DNA from: Nocardia pneumoniae NBRC 100136
GTDB taxonomy: Bacteria > Actinomycetota > Actinomycetes > Mycobacteriales > Mycobacteriaceae
Assembly (NCBI RefSeq): GCF_000308755.1
Contig: NZ_BAGF01000030.1
Location: 1-64,000, forward strand
Length of the DNA: 64,000 bases
Reading direction: 5' to 3'
Below the pieces are notes generated by a model that was not told where the DNA came from, did not search any database, and saw only the letters and a program-made list of their open reading frames with translations. A program made the translations under genes and the position numbers. This document shows, in pieces, positions 51,635-61,236 of this stretch. Position 1 is the stretch's first letter; the number at the start of each line of letters is the position of its first letter.

Positions 51635-51794
51635 GGTTGCCCGGTTGCCCGGTTGCCCGGTTGCCCGGTTGCCCGGTTGCCCGGTTGCCCGGTTGCCCGG
51701 TTGCCCGGTTGCCCGGTTGCCCGGTTGCCCGGTTGCCCGGTTGCCCGGTTGCCCGGTTGCCCGGTTGCCCGGTTGCCCGGTTGCCCGGTTGCCC
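51635..51794. repeat. octanucleotide tandem repeat, 20 perfect copies
   Basis: GGTTGCCC repeated 20 times without a single deviation over 160 bp. Because 8 is not a multiple of 3, every reading frame through it repeats with a 24-bp period; any apparent ORFs here (for example with GQPGNRAT) are artefacts of the repeat. Located in the 730-nt gene-free stretch between pimB and the metalloprotease gene. Likely hypervariable between strains. Confidence 0.95.
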
Positions 51795-51989
51795 GGTGCG
51801 CGCAGCCACGCCAGCTGGTCGTCTGAGATCTTTGTCGGTTGCCGCCCAGAAACGGCTGGCGCTCGTTCGCGCGAAATCGGCGGCGGATTCCTCTTCCAGC
51901 TCCAACAGCACACTCCGCCGCAGCGGCACCGGCGTGTGCTCCAGATGCCGCGCGCGGTCCGGACGTAACTCGGATCGCGGTGAGGGTGG
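51795..51989 (-). other. tail of the pimB-metalloprotease gap, possible decayed reading frame
   Basis: In the frame that follows directly on the metalloprotease stop codon, about 60 codons read smoothly (RARHLEHTPVPLRRSVLLEL, EEESAADFARTSASRFWAAT) before running into the octamer tract. They resemble a decayed or truncated helical protein but match no family I know. Confidence 0.25.
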
Positions 51990-52991
51990 TCAGGTGGTCT
52001 GGGCGGTGAGCCAGGAGTGCCAGTCGGCGATGAAGTCGCTGCGCGTGGTGCCGAGGACGTCGCGGAGGATGCCGTCTTCGGTGGTGGGGTTCTGCTCGGC
52101 CGCGGCGATGCGGTGGTAGAGCTGGACGAGGCGGGGACGGTCGTACTTCTCGGCGACGAAGGCGCAGATCGACCAGGCCTTTTCGTAGGCGAGCGCGGCG
52201 TCGGGGCCGGAGAATTCGGCGTCGGAGGGGAGATCGCCGGGTAGGTCACCCGCGCGGGCGTTGGCGGTGACGGTGGGAGCGACCTCGGCGAAGCGACGGC
52301 CCTGCCCGTGGTTGGCGGTGTAGTCGGCGAAGCCCTCCAGCATCCACAGCGGTGCGCCGTCGACGGTGTCGGCGCGGGCGGCGATGTGGGTGAGTTCATG
52401 ACGCAGCAGCGTGGCCATGCCCGCCGGATCAAGGCGGCGGCCGGTGTCCGGTCCGAAGACCACGCGCTGGCCGGTGGGCTGGCTGCCGCGGGTGAACGGG
52501 TCGGCGATCGACGCGGCGGCGACCTCGGCGGGCACCAGGCTGCTCGCGCGAACCAGGCCCGCGAATTCGGACGGGGACGAGGCCACGACCACCAGCGCCG
52601 ACTGCGCCCAGCCGGTGCCCCACACGTCGGTCACCGCGGCGATGGCGGCGGGGAGCTCGCGCTCCAGGACATCGATGTCGGCCTGCTGCGCGGGATGGCC
52701 GACGACCAGGGACTGCCGTCCCGCACCGGTCGGCACCTGGCGGGAGACGATCGGCCCGAACGGTTCCACGATGCGCCGCACCTCGGCCAGCCGGGGATCG
52801 GCCGCCGCGGCCTGGCCCACGACGTCGGTCGAGCCCGGTGCCGCCGCCCGCATTGTCGGCAGCCCCGCGTTGGGCAGCATGAGCAGGGCGACACCCACGG
52901 CGGTCAACGCCACCACCGCCACAACGGTGAGACAGAACTCGAAGCGCCGCCGCGCCGACCACCACGCGCGCAACCTCCGCACGCCGGTCAT
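51990..52991 (-). CDS. membrane-anchored zinc metalloprotease-like protein
   Basis: 333 aa. One N-terminal transmembrane helix (FCLTVVAVVALTAVGVALLM) after a basic start, then an extracytoplasmic domain with the gluzincin motif LRHELTHIAARADT (HExxH; residues about 218-222) and downstream WMLEGFADYTANH whose Glu is the third zinc ligand, the peptidase MA-like layout. C-terminal WHSWLTAQTT. In the slot of Rv2189c between pimB and the NlpC/P60 genes; likely acts in the cell envelope. Confidence 0.82.
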   Translation of the reverse strand: MTGVRRLRAWWSARRRFEFCLTVVAVVALTAVGVALLMLPNAGLPTMRAAAPGSTDVVGQAAAADPRLAEVRRIVEPFGPIVSRQVPTGAGRQSLVVGHPAQQADIDVLERELPAAIAAVTDVWGTGWAQSALVVVASSPSEFAGLVRASSLVPAEVAAASIADPFTRGSQPTGQRVVFGPDTGRRLDPAGMATLLRHELTHIAARADTVDGAPLWMLEGFADYTANHGQGRRFAEVAPTVTANARAGDLPGDLPSDAEFSGPDAALAYEKAWSICAFVAEKYDRPRLVQLYHRIAAAEQNPTTEDGILRDVLGTTRSDFIADWHSWLTAQTT

Positions 52992-53188
52992 CGGCGCGCC
53001 TCGTACGGCGGATCCGCCTCTCGGCGAGCAACCGGATCGGGCCGCGCGGGAGCACCGTGCCTCGTTGCTGTCCGAGTGGGTCGCGCCGCTGCCGGGCATC
53101 GCCCGCTGTCACTGCGTCGCGGCTCATCGCCGATCGCGTAGCTCTGCTGTCCGCCAGTACGGACCGAGGGTGGCTGAAGCTCGCTCAT
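52988..53188 (-). CDS. candidate 66-aa disordered protein coupled to the metalloprotease
   Basis: ATG 53188 to a TGA that overlaps the metalloprotease ATG by 4 nt. The product is Arg/Pro-rich (SELQPPSVRTGGQQSYAIGD, then RHGAPARPDPVARREADPPY) and matches no family. The 4-nt overlap argues for a real coupled gene, but codon bias alone is weak here. Confidence 0.35.
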   Translation of the reverse strand: MSELQPPSVRTGGQQSYAIGDEPRRSDSGRCPAAARPTRTATRHGAPARPDPVARREADPPYEARR

Positions 53189-53274
53189 GCCTGCGCCTCG
53201 CTGGCGCTCGGCTTCGGCACGAGCGAGGGCTCGGCTGTGTTTTCGGTTCGCTCGCTGGCGCTCGCTCACGGCGC

Positions 53275-54339
53275 CTAGTATCGCCGAGCCGAGTGGAACG
53301 GTGTCGAGCCAAGGGGTGCGACCGCGACGGGGACGCCGAAGGTGGAGGCGTGCAGCATGAGGCCGTTGCCCGCGTAGATGCCGACGTGTGACGCGTCGGA
53401 GTAGAAGAAGACCACGTCGCCGGGCTGCATGTCCTTCTTGGCGACGGGTGTGCCGTAGGCGGCCTGTTGCGAGCTGGTGCGCGGCACGGTCTTGCCGACC
53501 TGTTTGAACACCCATTGGACCAGGCCGGAGCAGTCGAACTGGTTCGGGCCGGTGGCGCCCCAGACGTACGGGTCGCCGACGCGGGTGAGCCCGGCGGCCA
53601 GCGCGCTCGTGCCGCTGCCGGGGACCAAGCCTTGCAGCAGGGTGTCGCGGTCGTAGCCGGGCGGGAACGGCGAGCCCGCAAGCGACGACTTGTCCGTGGC
53701 CGACAACCCGCTCCACGCCTGCACCACTTCGGCGATCGCGCTGCCTAGATCGTTGCGCTTCTTCTCCAGATCGCTGCGCACCGCGTCGGCCTTGTCCGCG
53801 GCCGAGCGGGCGGCGTCGGCGGCGGCGCGGGCGGTCGATTCGGCCGCCGTCGCGGCGTCGGTGGCCTTCTTGTATTTGTCCAGCTGCGCGGAGGTCTGCG
53901 CGGTGACCACGTCCAGCGTGGACATCTGGTCGAGCAGTTGCTGCGGTGAGTCGCTGACCAGCACGGCGAACAGGCGGTTGGTGCGCGCGCCCTGGTAGGC
54001 GGCGATCGCCGTGCGATCGATGACCGGCTGATAGCGCCGCACCTCGTCGCGGGCGCGGTTGACCATGTCGGTGGTGGAGGCCAGTTTGGCTTCGGCGTCG
54101 CGTTGGACGACGAGTTTGGCGTCCAACTCCGTCTCCGCGTCCAGCGCTTGCTGATTGAGCTGCTCGGCCTGGCGGGAGAGGTCGATCATGCGTTGCACGG
54201 CTTCGGTGGCCGTCGTGGGAAGCGCGACCGGATCGGCTCCGGCGGGACCGCCGACGCACAGGCCCGTGGTCAGCATTCCAGCTGCGAGCATCGCTCCCAC
54301 CAGGCGTTTCCCGCGCTGTCTCCGGTGAATCTCAGCCAC
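53275..54339 (-). CDS. secreted NlpC/P60 peptidoglycan endopeptidase, coiled-coil type (Rv2190c-like)
   Basis: 354 aa. Signal peptide (MLAAGMLTTGLCVGGPAGA), a long coiled coil (residues about 40-225, e.g. QAEQLNQQALDAETELDAKL), and a C-terminal NlpC/P60 domain with catalytic Cys in FDCSGLVQWVFKQVG and His in ASHVGIYAGNG. Cleaves cross-linking or stem peptides during wall remodelling; the coiled coil probably docks it to a divisome or FtsX-type partner. GTG 54339; leader contains the motif shared with the next NlpC gene. Confidence 0.92.
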   Translation of the reverse strand: MAEIHRRQRGKRLVGAMLAAGMLTTGLCVGGPAGADPVALPTTATEAVQRMIDLSRQAEQLNQQALDAETELDAKLVVQRDAEAKLASTTDMVNRARDEVRRYQPVIDRTAIAAYQGARTNRLFAVLVSDSPQQLLDQMSTLDVVTAQTSAQLDKYKKATDAATAAESTARAAADAARSAADKADAVRSDLEKKRNDLGSAIAEVVQAWSGLSATDKSSLAGSPFPPGYDRDTLLQGLVPGSGTSALAAGLTRVGDPYVWGATGPNQFDCSGLVQWVFKQVGKTVPRTSSQQAAYGTPVAKKDMQPGDVVFFYSDASHVGIYAGNGLMLHASTFGVPVAVAPLGSTPFHSARRY

Positions 54340-54447
54340 AGCCCGTGGTGCCCCGTTCTCTCGTGAAGCGATCTCTCGTGAAACCGACGCGAAGACCCTC
54401 GCCGAACCCGGAGGTTTGCCAGGTGCGAACCCGGGGTATCCAGCGGA

Positions 54448-54465
54448 AGGTCTCGGTTAGGTTAC
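54448..54465 (-). promoter_or_regulatory. leader motif shared by the two NlpC/P60 genes, copy 1
   Basis: On the minus strand GTAACCT-AAC-CGAGACCT, 109-126 nt upstream of the NlpC/P60 gene at 53275-54339. The same 18-bp element with identical spacing precedes the next NlpC gene. Could be a regulator box (for example MtrA-like) or part of an RNA fold. Confidence 0.55.
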
Positions 54466-54558
54466 GGAACGGCGTGTGTCGATGTCCAGTAGAGAACGAA
54501 ATGATCACGCCGTCCACGCTGTGGTCGGGCCGCGATACGCGGCCCGATCAGCGGCTGC

Positions 54559-55128
54559 TCAGAACCGGCGGGCGCCGGCGACCGGCATCGAGGAGATCGG
54601 CACGACCTGCACGGGCGTGCCGGAGGTGGCCGCGTGCACGATGTTGCCGTCACCGGCGTACAGGCCGGAGTGGCCGCCGCCGTAGAAGGAGACCAGGTCG
54701 CCCGGCTGAAGATCGTTCAGCGACACGGGGCTGCCCGCGGCGAGTTGCGCGCCGCTGGTGCGCGGCAGCTCGATGCCCGCCTGCCGGTAGGACCACTGCA
54801 CCAGGCCGGAGCAGTCGAACGCGTTGGGGCCCGCGGCGCCGTAGACGTAGGGGGAGCCCACCTTGCTCAGAGCGGCGTCCAGCGCGATCTCGCCCGCCGG
54901 CTTCGGGGCGGCGAAGGGCAGCGGAGCGGGACCGGGCAGCTCGAGACCCGGGGCGCCCTGCGGCACCGGGATCTCGTTCGGAACCTCGATGGTTCCGATG
55001 CCGGGGATGGTCACCGGCTGGGCCGACGCGGGTGCGGCCGGAAGCAGGAACGCGCCAAGGGTGGCAGCGCCGACGGCCCCGGCGGCAACAGCGCGCTGTG
55101 CCTGACGCTTGACGGCGTTGGTCGTCAT
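54559..55128 (-). CDS. secreted NlpC/P60 peptidoglycan endopeptidase, short form
   Basis: 189 aa. Signal peptide (AAGAVGAATLGAFLLPAAPASA), Pro-rich linker (residues 38-75), then NlpC/P60 with FDCSGLVQWSYRQAGIELPR, GDLVSFYGGGHSGLYAGDGN and a final RF. No coiled coil, so it differs from its neighbour in targeting. ATG 55128 follows GGGAG. Tandem NlpC/P60 genes next to pimB are also found in corynebacteria. Confidence 0.93.
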   Translation of the reverse strand: MTTNAVKRQAQRAVAAGAVGAATLGAFLLPAAPASAQPVTIPGIGTIEVPNEIPVPQGAPGLELPGPAPLPFAAPKPAGEIALDAALSKVGSPYVYGAAGPNAFDCSGLVQWSYRQAGIELPRTSGAQLAAGSPVSLNDLQPGDLVSFYGGGHSGLYAGDGNIVHAATSGTPVQVVPISSMPVAGARRF

Positions 55129-55197
55129 GATGCGGTACTCCCAATCTGCCTCACGACGCCGCACCCGGTGGTGCCGCGGACTTCGTCGGACTCCGTG

Positions 55198-55215
55198 AGG
55201 TCTCGAAAAGGTTAC
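55198..55215 (-). promoter_or_regulatory. leader motif shared by the two NlpC/P60 genes, copy 2
   Basis: On the minus strand GTAACCT-TTT-CGAGACCT, 70-87 nt upstream of the short NlpC/P60 gene. Same 7 + 8 bp core and 3-nt gap as copy 1. Further downstream both leaders share GGCACCAC and a G-rich stretch. Confidence 0.55.
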
Positions 55216-55677
55216 GAACGCATCACGGTCATTTGTAAAGCCCGCGGCATGTGAAAAGCCGTTGTCCGCTGAATTTGCGGTCCATTGGGTGTGAGATACG
55301 TCCCACCAAATCACGAAAAGATAACGGCGTCGAAATGGTGGGGTCGCCGGGCCGCGCGGAGTGGGTGCGGCCACCCTCGTCCTCGTTGGGTGTGGGGAGC
55401 TGTTCTCGCAGCTAGACCGCAGGAAAGCGGCATAAATCCGTGTATGGTCGGCGGTTCGCGTGCGGTAGCGGCCGGGCAGGCCGACACGCCCGGCGGCGGC
55501 TGCGGGCGCACAGCAAGACGCGCCTCAATGTTTGATACAGTTTTCGCCCTCTGCGTGATCTGGCTCACTTTTTCGTATTTCTAGATCATTTCCTGGGTAT
55601 CGCCACCGAATCCGCACGGTGTTATTCGGACATTTCGTGCCGAGACCGCGCGCCGGTTTCCTGTCGGACCGTGGCCC
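55216..55677. promoter_or_regulatory. NlpC-exonuclease divergent intergenic region
   Basis: No gene seen. The right half is AT-richer than its surroundings (around 55520-55600), with long runs such as TTTTTCG. It should contain the NlpC promoter region; nothing specific beyond the shared leader motif and the exonuclease -10 could be assigned. Confidence 0.4.
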
Positions 55678-55683
55678 TACGCT
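55678..55683 (+). promoter_or_regulatory. -10 hexamer TACGCT of exonuclease gene (leaderless type)
   Basis: TANNNT hexamer 7 nt before GTG 55691; it sets the start and removes a 24-residue upstream extension. Confidence 0.6.
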
Positions 55684-55690
55684 GCACGCC

Positions 55691-57640
55691 GTGCCCGACC
55701 CAGCGCCGCGCGCGACCGCCGCCAAGCAACTGGCCTTCGACGAACTCGACACGCCTCTGTACGAGACCACCTTCGTGGTGGTCGACCTGGAGACCACGGG
55801 CACCAGCCCGGGCGCAGACGGCATCACCGAGATCGGCGCGGTCAAGGTGCGCGGCGGAGAGGTGCTCGGGGAGTTCGCCACACTGGTCAATCCGGGACGC
55901 GAGGTGCCGCCCGCGGTCGTGCACGTCACGGGAATCACCACCGCCATGGTGTACGCGGCCCCGCGGATCGAGGCGGTGCTGCCCGGCTTCCTGGAATTCG
56001 CCGCCGGCGCGGTGCTCGTCGCGCACAACGCCCGGTTCGACATGGCGTTCCTGCGCGCCGCCGCGGCGCAGTGCGACATACCCTGGCCCGCGGCGCAGGT
56101 GCTGTGCACGGTGAAGCTCGCGCGGCGGGTGCTCGGGCGCGACGAAGCGCCCTCGGTACGGCTGAGCTCGCTGGCCCGTCTGCTCGGCGCCACCACCCAG
56201 CCGACCCACCGCGCCCTGCAGGACGCGCGTGCGACCGTCGACGTGCTGCACGCCCTGATCGGCCGCGTCGGCAACCAAGGCGTGCACAGCCTCACCGAAC
56301 TGCTCGACTACCTGCCGGATGTGACGCCCCGGCAGCGTTCCAAGCGCTTCCTCGCCGCCGACCTGCCCGCCGCCCCGGGGGTGTATCTGTTCCGTGGTCC
56401 CTCCGGCGAAGTCCTCTATATAGGGACGGCCGTCAACTTGCGCCGCCGCGTCCGCAACTACTTCACCGGTTCGGAGACCAGAGGCCGCATGAAAGAGATG
56501 GTGTCGCTGGCGACTCGGGTCGACCACGTGGTGTGCGCGCACGCGCTCGAGGCGGGAGTGCGGGAACTGCGGTTGCTGGTGGCGCACACCCCGCCGTACA
56601 ACCGGCGGTCGAAGTTCCCGAAGCGGGCATGGTGGCTCATCCTGACCGACGAGCCGTTCCCGCGCTTCTCCGTGGTACGGGAACCGACCCGGGATGCGCT
56701 GGGGCCGTTCCACTCCCGCAACGACGCCGCGGATCTGGGCGTGATCATCGCGGAGTTCACCGGCCTGCGCACCTGCACCACCCGGCTGCCCCGAGGAGCG
56801 GTCCACCAATGCCCGCCCGCGATCGTCGGCGGCTGCCCGGCGGGCTCGGACGGCCGATCGCTCGAAGCGATGGACTACGCCCCAGCGCCCGCACTCGTGC
56901 GCGCACTGTTCGCCGGACGCTCCGACGCGCCGCTGCGAGCCATGCTCGACCGTATCGAAAGACACTCGGGTGCCGAGCATTTCGAGGCGGCCGCACGGTT
57001 GCGTGACCGTGCCGTCCAAGTGGTGCGCGCGCTGCATCGCACCCAGCGGCTGGCCGCGGTGGCGCGAATCGCCGAGCTGATCGCCGCGCACCCGGACGGC
57101 AACGGTGGGTGGGAATTCGCGGTCATCCGATACGGTCGCCTCGCCGGTTCCGGTACCGCGCCACGCGGAGCGCCGCCGATGCCGATCGTGGAACAGATCG
57201 TCGCCGCTGCCGAAACCGTGGTTCCCACCGGAGATTTCGCGCCTGCTGAGCATGAGCCCGAAGCCGCGTGCGCGGCGAACGACTCGACCGTCTCCCGTGT
57301 GGATCCGGCGGCTCCACTCGCCTCGGCAGTGTCCGCCACGGGGCGGGGTCTGCCGCACGCCGATGTCACCGCACCGGCACGGCCGAACCCGGACGCACCG
57401 GCAGCGTCCGCGAACATCTCGTCGCACGCGGACGCTCCACCGTTGCGGGGCGCCTCGCCTGAGGAAGTCGCCTTGGTGGTGCGCTGGTTGGCGCGGCCCG
57501 GGGTCCGGATCGTGCGGACCAGCGAGGGGTATCGCGAGCCGATGTACGGCGCGGCGCGGTGGCTGGGCTGGGTCGAGGTGGCCGACGCGGCGGCGCGCGC
57601 CCAACCGACCGAGCAGGCCTACCTTGACCGCTTAGGCTGA
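55691..57640 (+). CDS. DEDD exonuclease with GIY-YIG domain (Rv2191-like)
   Basis: 649 aa. N-terminal DnaQ-like 3'-5' exonuclease ([45 protein letters not shown]; acidic residues of the DEDDh site) followed by a UvrC/GIY-YIG nuclease domain ([29 protein letters not shown], residues about 240-330) and a UVR-like and Cho-like tail. This fusion is conserved in actinomycetes and probably acts in DNA repair or replication. Matches Rv2191 in size and position. Leaderless promoter. Confidence 0.92.
   Translation: MPDPAPRATAAKQLAFDELDTPLYETTFVVVDLETTGTSPGADGITEIGAVKVRGGEVLGEFATLVNPGREVPPAVVHVTGITTAMVYAAPRIEAVLPGFLEFAAGAVLVAHNARFDMAFLRAAAAQCDIPWPAAQVLCTVKLARRVLGRDEAPSVRLSSLARLLGATTQPTHRALQDARATVDVLHALIGRVGNQGVHSLTELLDYLPDVTPRQRSKRFLAADLPAAPGVYLFRGPSGEVLYIGTAVNLRRRVRNYFTGSETRGRMKEMVSLATRVDHVVCAHALEAGVRELRLLVAHTPPYNRRSKFPKRAWWLILTDEPFPRFSVVREPTRDALGPFHSRNDAADLGVIIAEFTGLRTCTTRLPRGAVHQCPPAIVGGCPAGSDGRSLEAMDYAPAPALVRALFAGRSDAPLRAMLDRIERHSGAEHFEAAARLRDRAVQVVRALHRTQRLAAVARIAELIAAHPDGNGGWEFAVIRYGRLAGSGTAPRGAPPMPIVEQIVAAAETVVPTGDFAPAEHEPEAACAANDSTVSRVDPAAPLASAVSATGRGLPHADVTAPARPNPDAPAASANISSHADAPPLRGASPEEVALVVRWLARPGVRIVRTSEGYREPMYGAARWLGWVEVADAAARAQPTEQAYLDRLG
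57633..57638 (+). promoter_or_regulatory. -10 hexamer TAGGCT of AsnC-domain gene (leaderless type)
   Basis: TANNNT hexamer 7 nt before ATG 57646; it overlaps the exonuclease stop codon. Confidence 0.55.
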
Positions 57641-57645
57641 GCACC

Positions 57646-57921
57646 ATGATTACCGCGATCGTCTTGATTCACGCCGACAACGCCCGCATCCCCGAGACCG
57701 CGCAGGCGGTCGCGGACACCGAGGGCGTCGCCGAGGTGTACTCGTGCGCGGGCGACGTGGACCTGATCGCGATCGTGCGGGTGCGCGATCACGAGCAGAT
57801 CGCCGAAGTGGTGACCGGCCGGATCGACAAGACGCCCGGTGTGGTGCGCACGACGACGCACATCGCGTTCAAGTCGTACTCGCGCGCCGAGGTGGAGGCG
57901 GGTTTCTCGCTGGGGGAGTAG
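57646..57921 (+). CDS. stand-alone Lrp/AsnC ligand-binding (RAM) domain protein
   Basis: 91 aa, only the C-terminal alpha-beta sandwich of Lrp/AsnC regulators: ITAIVLIHADNARIPETAQA, EVYSCAGDVDLIAIVRVRD, TTTHIAFKSYSR. No HTH, so it probably binds an amino acid and may pair with another regulator or an enzyme such as the convergent trpD product. Stop is 5 nt from trpD's end. Confidence 0.9.
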   Translation: MITAIVLIHADNARIPETAQAVADTEGVAEVYSCAGDVDLIAIVRVRDHEQIAEVVTGRIDKTPGVVRTTTHIAFKSYSRAEVEAGFSLGE

Positions 57922-57926
57922 CGCGG

Positions 57927-58988
57927 TCAGTTGTCGCCGAGCGTCTGCGTCAGCTTCGCCCAGCGCTCCAGCAACGCGGCCGCCTTGCCGCTGTCGACGG
58001 CTTCGGCGGCGCGCTCGATGCCCGCGGCCAGCGCGTCGTGCAGGTCGGCGTCGGGATCGCCCGCGTCGCGCGACCAGTCGTAGGCCACGATCGCGGCGGC
58101 CGAATTGAGCAGCACCGCGTCCCGCACCGCCGCCCCGCCACCGGCGAACACCTCGCGGGCCACGCCCGCATTGACCTCGGCATCGCCGCCGCGCAACGCG
58201 TCCAGCTCCACGCGCCGGATGCCGATCCGGGTGGGATCGATGGTCGTCTGGCGGGTGCGGCCGCCGGAGACGATCCACGCGGTGGTGGTGTCGGAGGTCG
58301 TGATCTCGTCCAGACCGTCGTTGCCGCGCACCACCAGCGCGCTGGCACCGCGTTCGGCGAATACGCCCGCGATCACCGGGAGCAGATCGGGGAACGCGCA
58401 CCCGACCAGCCCCGCGCGCGGCTGCGCCGGGTTGGTCAGCGGCCCGAGCACATTGAAGACGGTGGGAATGCCGATCTCCCTGCGCGCCGCTCCCGCGTAC
58501 CGCAGCGCCGGATGGAAGACGGGCGCGAAACAGAACCCGATGCCGATCTCCCGCACACAACGGGCCACCGCCTCGGGACCGAGCACAAGCTTCACGCCCA
58601 GCGCCTCCAGCACGTCGGCGCCGCCGCTCTTGGACGACGCGGCCCGGTTGCCGTGCTTGACGACCGGCACACCCGCGGCGGCCACCACGATCGAGGACAT
58701 GGTGGAGATGTTCACCGAGCCGGAGCGGTCGCCGCCGGTGCCGACGATGTCGACCGCGTCGCCGTCGATCGCCACCAGCCGCGCGTGGTCGAGCATGCCC
58801 ACGGCCAGACCGGTCAGTTCGGCGGGAGTGGGGCCCTTGATCTTCATGGCGACACCGAACGCCGCGATCTGCGCGGGGGTGGCGTTGTCGGACATGATCT
58901 CGTTCATCGCCCACGCCGTGTCGTCCGCCGCCAGGTCGCCGCCATCGGCGAGGGTCCCGAGCACCTGGGGCCAGCTGCGCACGCTCAT
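57927..58988 (-). CDS. trpD: anthranilate phosphoribosyltransferase
   Basis: 353 aa. Second step of tryptophan synthesis: anthranilate plus PRPP to phosphoribosyl-anthranilate. Glycine-rich PRPP loop [20 protein letters not shown] (about residues 80-100), [20 protein letters not shown] and [12 protein letters not shown] are diagnostic, with conserved magnesium-binding DE later (GLDEI). No other trp genes adjacent; matches Rv2192c. Confidence 0.97.
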   Translation of the reverse strand: MSVRSWPQVLGTLADGGDLAADDTAWAMNEIMSDNATPAQIAAFGVAMKIKGPTPAELTGLAVGMLDHARLVAIDGDAVDIVGTGGDRSGSVNISTMSSIVVAAAGVPVVKHGNRAASSKSGGADVLEALGVKLVLGPEAVARCVREIGIGFCFAPVFHPALRYAGAARREIGIPTVFNVLGPLTNPAQPRAGLVGCAFPDLLPVIAGVFAERGASALVVRGNDGLDEITTSDTTTAWIVSGGRTRQTTIDPTRIGIRRVELDALRGGDAEVNAGVAREVFAGGGAAVRDAVLLNSAAAIVAYDWSRDAGDPDADLHDALAAGIERAAEAVDSGKAAALLERWAKLTQTLGDN

Positions 58989-59077
58989 TCCACACTTCTC
59001 CCGTCACACTGGTCTCGCGCACCAGTTCGTCCGCAAGCAGCCTAGGCCCAGCACCGGTTTCCAGCGCAGCGAGACCG

Positions 59078-59509
59078 TCACGCGGCGTCGTGCGGTTGCA
59101 AGGCGTCCCAGCCGTCGGCGGTGCCGTCGTGACGCTGTGCGAGACCGGCCATGCGCGAGCGCTCCTGGGAGCAGTGCAGCGCGTCCAGCAGTTGGACCCG
59201 CTGCAGGATCACCGTTTCGAGAGCGTCGGTGCCCGGTCCGCCCACCTGCGGTGCGGGGGTGTATCCGTCCTGTGCGGCGATCGCGCAGACCGTCTCGACG
59301 TGCCGGGGCGGGATGCGCAGGTGATGGCGCAGCACCGCGGGCGCGTCGGGCACCAGTCCGGTCGCGCGCGCCAGCGCGGTCGAGCAGGCCTCCGCGTCGT
59401 CGAAGCTGGCGGCGACCACCACCAGATCCGCTCGGTTCGGGTCCAGCTCCGTTCGCCGGTCCCGCCGCACGAGCCGTCGCCACAGCCGTGGTGCCACCCT
59501 CGCCTCCAT
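59078..59509 (-). CDS. conserved actinobacterial protein (143 aa), unknown
   Basis: Unrecognised function. N-terminal strand [20 protein letters not shown], then [20 protein letters not shown] and a helical [15 protein letters not shown] segment; highly polar C-terminus. AAGGAAAA precedes ATG 59509. Same strand as trpD but 89 nt upstream; also lies divergently next to ctaE, a placement I recall in Rhodococcus/Nocardia. Confidence 0.75.
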   Translation of the reverse strand: MEARVAPRLWRRLVRRDRRTELDPNRADLVVVAASFDDAEACSTALARATGLVPDAPAVLRHHLRIPPRHVETVCAIAAQDGYTPAPQVGGPGTDALETVILQRVQLLDALHCSQERSRMAGLAQRHDGTADGWDALQPHDAA

Positions 59510-59672
59510 CTCAGGTTTTCCTTACCCGCGCCTGTCATGCTGGCGGCGCGGTCGTCCGCCCCCGCGTTCGCGCCTGGTCGAGAGCCTGTCCCGGCCTGCC
59601 GTTTCCGACGCGAAGGAACGAGTTTCGTACCCGGGTACTGCTGTCGTACTACGACGAGTCATACTTACCCCC

Positions 59673-60284
59673 GTGACGACCGCAGTAGGGACCCCAGGAT
59701 CGGCCATTACCCAGCGTGTGCATTCGCTGAACCGGCCCAACATGGTCAGCGTCGGTACCATCATCTGGCTGTCGAGCGAGCTGATGTTCTTCGCCGGCCT
59801 GTTCGCGATGTACTTCGTCGCGCGCGCGCAGGCGCACGGTCACTGGCCGCCGGAACCGACCGAGCTGAACCTGAAGCTCGCCGTGCCGGTCACGGCCGTG
59901 CTGGTCGCGTCGTCGTTCACCTGCCAGATGGGTGTGTTCGCCGCGGAGAAGGGCGACGTGTTCGGCCTGCGCCGCTGGTATGTCATCACCTTCCTGATGG
60001 GCGCGTTCTTCGTCGGCGGCCAGGGCTACGAGTACATGAACCTGGTGCGCGAGGGCACGTCGATCGCCAGTAGCTCCTACGGCTCGGTGTTCTACATCAC
60101 CACCGGCTTCCACGGTCTGCACGTCATCGGCGGTCTGATCGCGTTCCTGTTCCTGCTGGCCCGCACCAAGGTGAGCAAGTTCACCCCCGCGCAGGCCACC
60201 GCCGCGATCGTGGTCTCCTACTACTGGCACTTCGTCGACATCGTGTGGATCGGGTTGTTCGCCACGATCTACTTCGTCCGCTGA
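59673..60284 (+). CDS. ctaE: cytochrome aa3 oxidase subunit III
   Basis: 203 aa integral-membrane subunit of the terminal oxidase with about five helices. [19 protein letters not shown] near the N-terminus carries the conserved Glu, and [16 protein letters not shown] the His motif; [18 protein letters not shown] ends the protein. GTG 59673 has only a weak CATACT -10-like hexamer. Starts the ctaE-qcrC-qcrA-qcrB run; qcrC follows after 88 nt. Confidence 0.96.
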   Translation: MTTAVGTPGSAITQRVHSLNRPNMVSVGTIIWLSSELMFFAGLFAMYFVARAQAHGHWPPEPTELNLKLAVPVTAVLVASSFTCQMGVFAAEKGDVFGLRRWYVITFLMGAFFVGGQGYEYMNLVREGTSIASSSYGSVFYITTGFHGLHVIGGLIAFLFLLARTKVSKFTPAQATAAIVVSYYWHFVDIVWIGLFATIYFVR

Positions 60285-60372
60285 GCGTGGACGCCGCGCA
60301 GCCGAGCAGCGTGCGCGGCAATCCCTCAGATCTTTTGCAGAAGTCGGTTCCGTCTACTCCAAAGGGACACAG

Positions 60373-61236
60373 ATGAGTTCATCTCCCCCGTCAGCGCCAG
60401 AGCCCGCGAGCCCCGGGAACGGCCAGGCCAGCAAGACGCGCAGGCAGCGCCGCGTTCGCCGTCGCATCGCGGGCGGGCTTGCGCTGCTGGTGGGCCTCGT
60501 CGGAGCAGGCTTCCTGGCATCGGCCCTGACGCCGGACCCCCAGCGCGCGACCGCGAACGAGGACCAGTCCGCGCTGATCCGCGAGGGCCAGCAGCTCTAC
60601 GACACGTCCTGCATCACCTGCCACGGCGCGAACCTGCAGGGTGTGGCCGACCGCGGTCCCAGCCTGATCGGCGTCGGCGAGGCCGCCGTCTACTTCCAGG
60701 TGTCCTCCGGCCGCATGCCGATGGCCCGCAACGAGGCGCAGGCGCAGCGCAAGCCACCGAAGTTCGACGCCCACCAGACCGACGCGCTGAGCGCCTACGT
60801 GGCGGCCAACGGCGGCGGGCCCACGGTGGTCCGCGACGCCAACGGCGAGATCGCGCAGGAGTCGCTGCGCGGCGACGACGTCGCCCGCGGTTCGGAGCTG
60901 TTCCGGATGAACTGCGCGTCCTGCCACAACTTCACCGGACGCGGCGGCGCGCTGTCCTCCGGTAAGTTCGCGCCGCCGCTGGAACCGGCGAGCGAGCAGC
61001 AGATCCTGGCGGCGATGCTCACCGGTCCGCAGAACATGCCGAAGTTCTCCGACCGCCAGCTGAGCCCGGAGGAGAAGCGCGACATCATCGCCTACGTCAA
61101 GAACGCGACCGAGGAGCACAGCCCCGGCGGCTGGGATCTCGGTGGGTTCGGTCCCGCGACCGAGGGTCTGGCCATCTGGGTGGTCGGCATCACGCTCGTG
61201 GTCGGCGCCGCGATGTGGATCGGATCGAGGTCATGA
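60373..61236 (+). CDS. qcrC: menaquinol-cytochrome c reductase diheme cytochrome c subunit
   Basis: 287 aa cytochrome cc of the bcc complex; replaces soluble cytochrome c in linking to CtaC. Basic N-terminus with one helix ([19 protein letters not shown]), two heme c sites SCITCH and NCASCH (CxxCH), partner Met in [10 protein letters not shown] and [10 protein letters not shown], and a C-terminal anchor ([20 protein letters not shown]). AAGGGACAC serves as ribosome site. Stop overlaps qcrA start (ATGA). Confidence 0.96.
   Translation: MSSSPPSAPEPASPGNGQASKTRRQRRVRRRIAGGLALLVGLVGAGFLASALTPDPQRATANEDQSALIREGQQLYDTSCITCHGANLQGVADRGPSLIGVGEAAVYFQVSSGRMPMARNEAQAQRKPPKFDAHQTDALSAYVAANGGGPTVVRDANGEIAQESLRGDDVARGSELFRMNCASCHNFTGRGGALSSGKFAPPLEPASEQQILAAMLTGPQNMPKFSDRQLSPEEKRDIIAYVKNATEEHSPGGWDLGGFGPATEGLAIWVVGITLVVGAAMWIGSRS

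Noticed and set aside
51635..51794. possible CRISPR array
   Set aside because: Units are contiguous 8-mers without spacers, and no cas gene is near.
51624..51968. ORFs of repetitive LPGCPVAR or TGQPGNRA-type peptides on both strands
   Set aside because: They exist because the 8-bp repeat has no stop codon in any frame; codon use and composition are those of the repeat, not of a gene.
55129..55330. c-di-AMP (ydaO) riboswitch in the NlpC leader
   Set aside because: Some G-rich and GTAACC elements fit, but the full conserved core was not found by eye; a covariance scan is needed.
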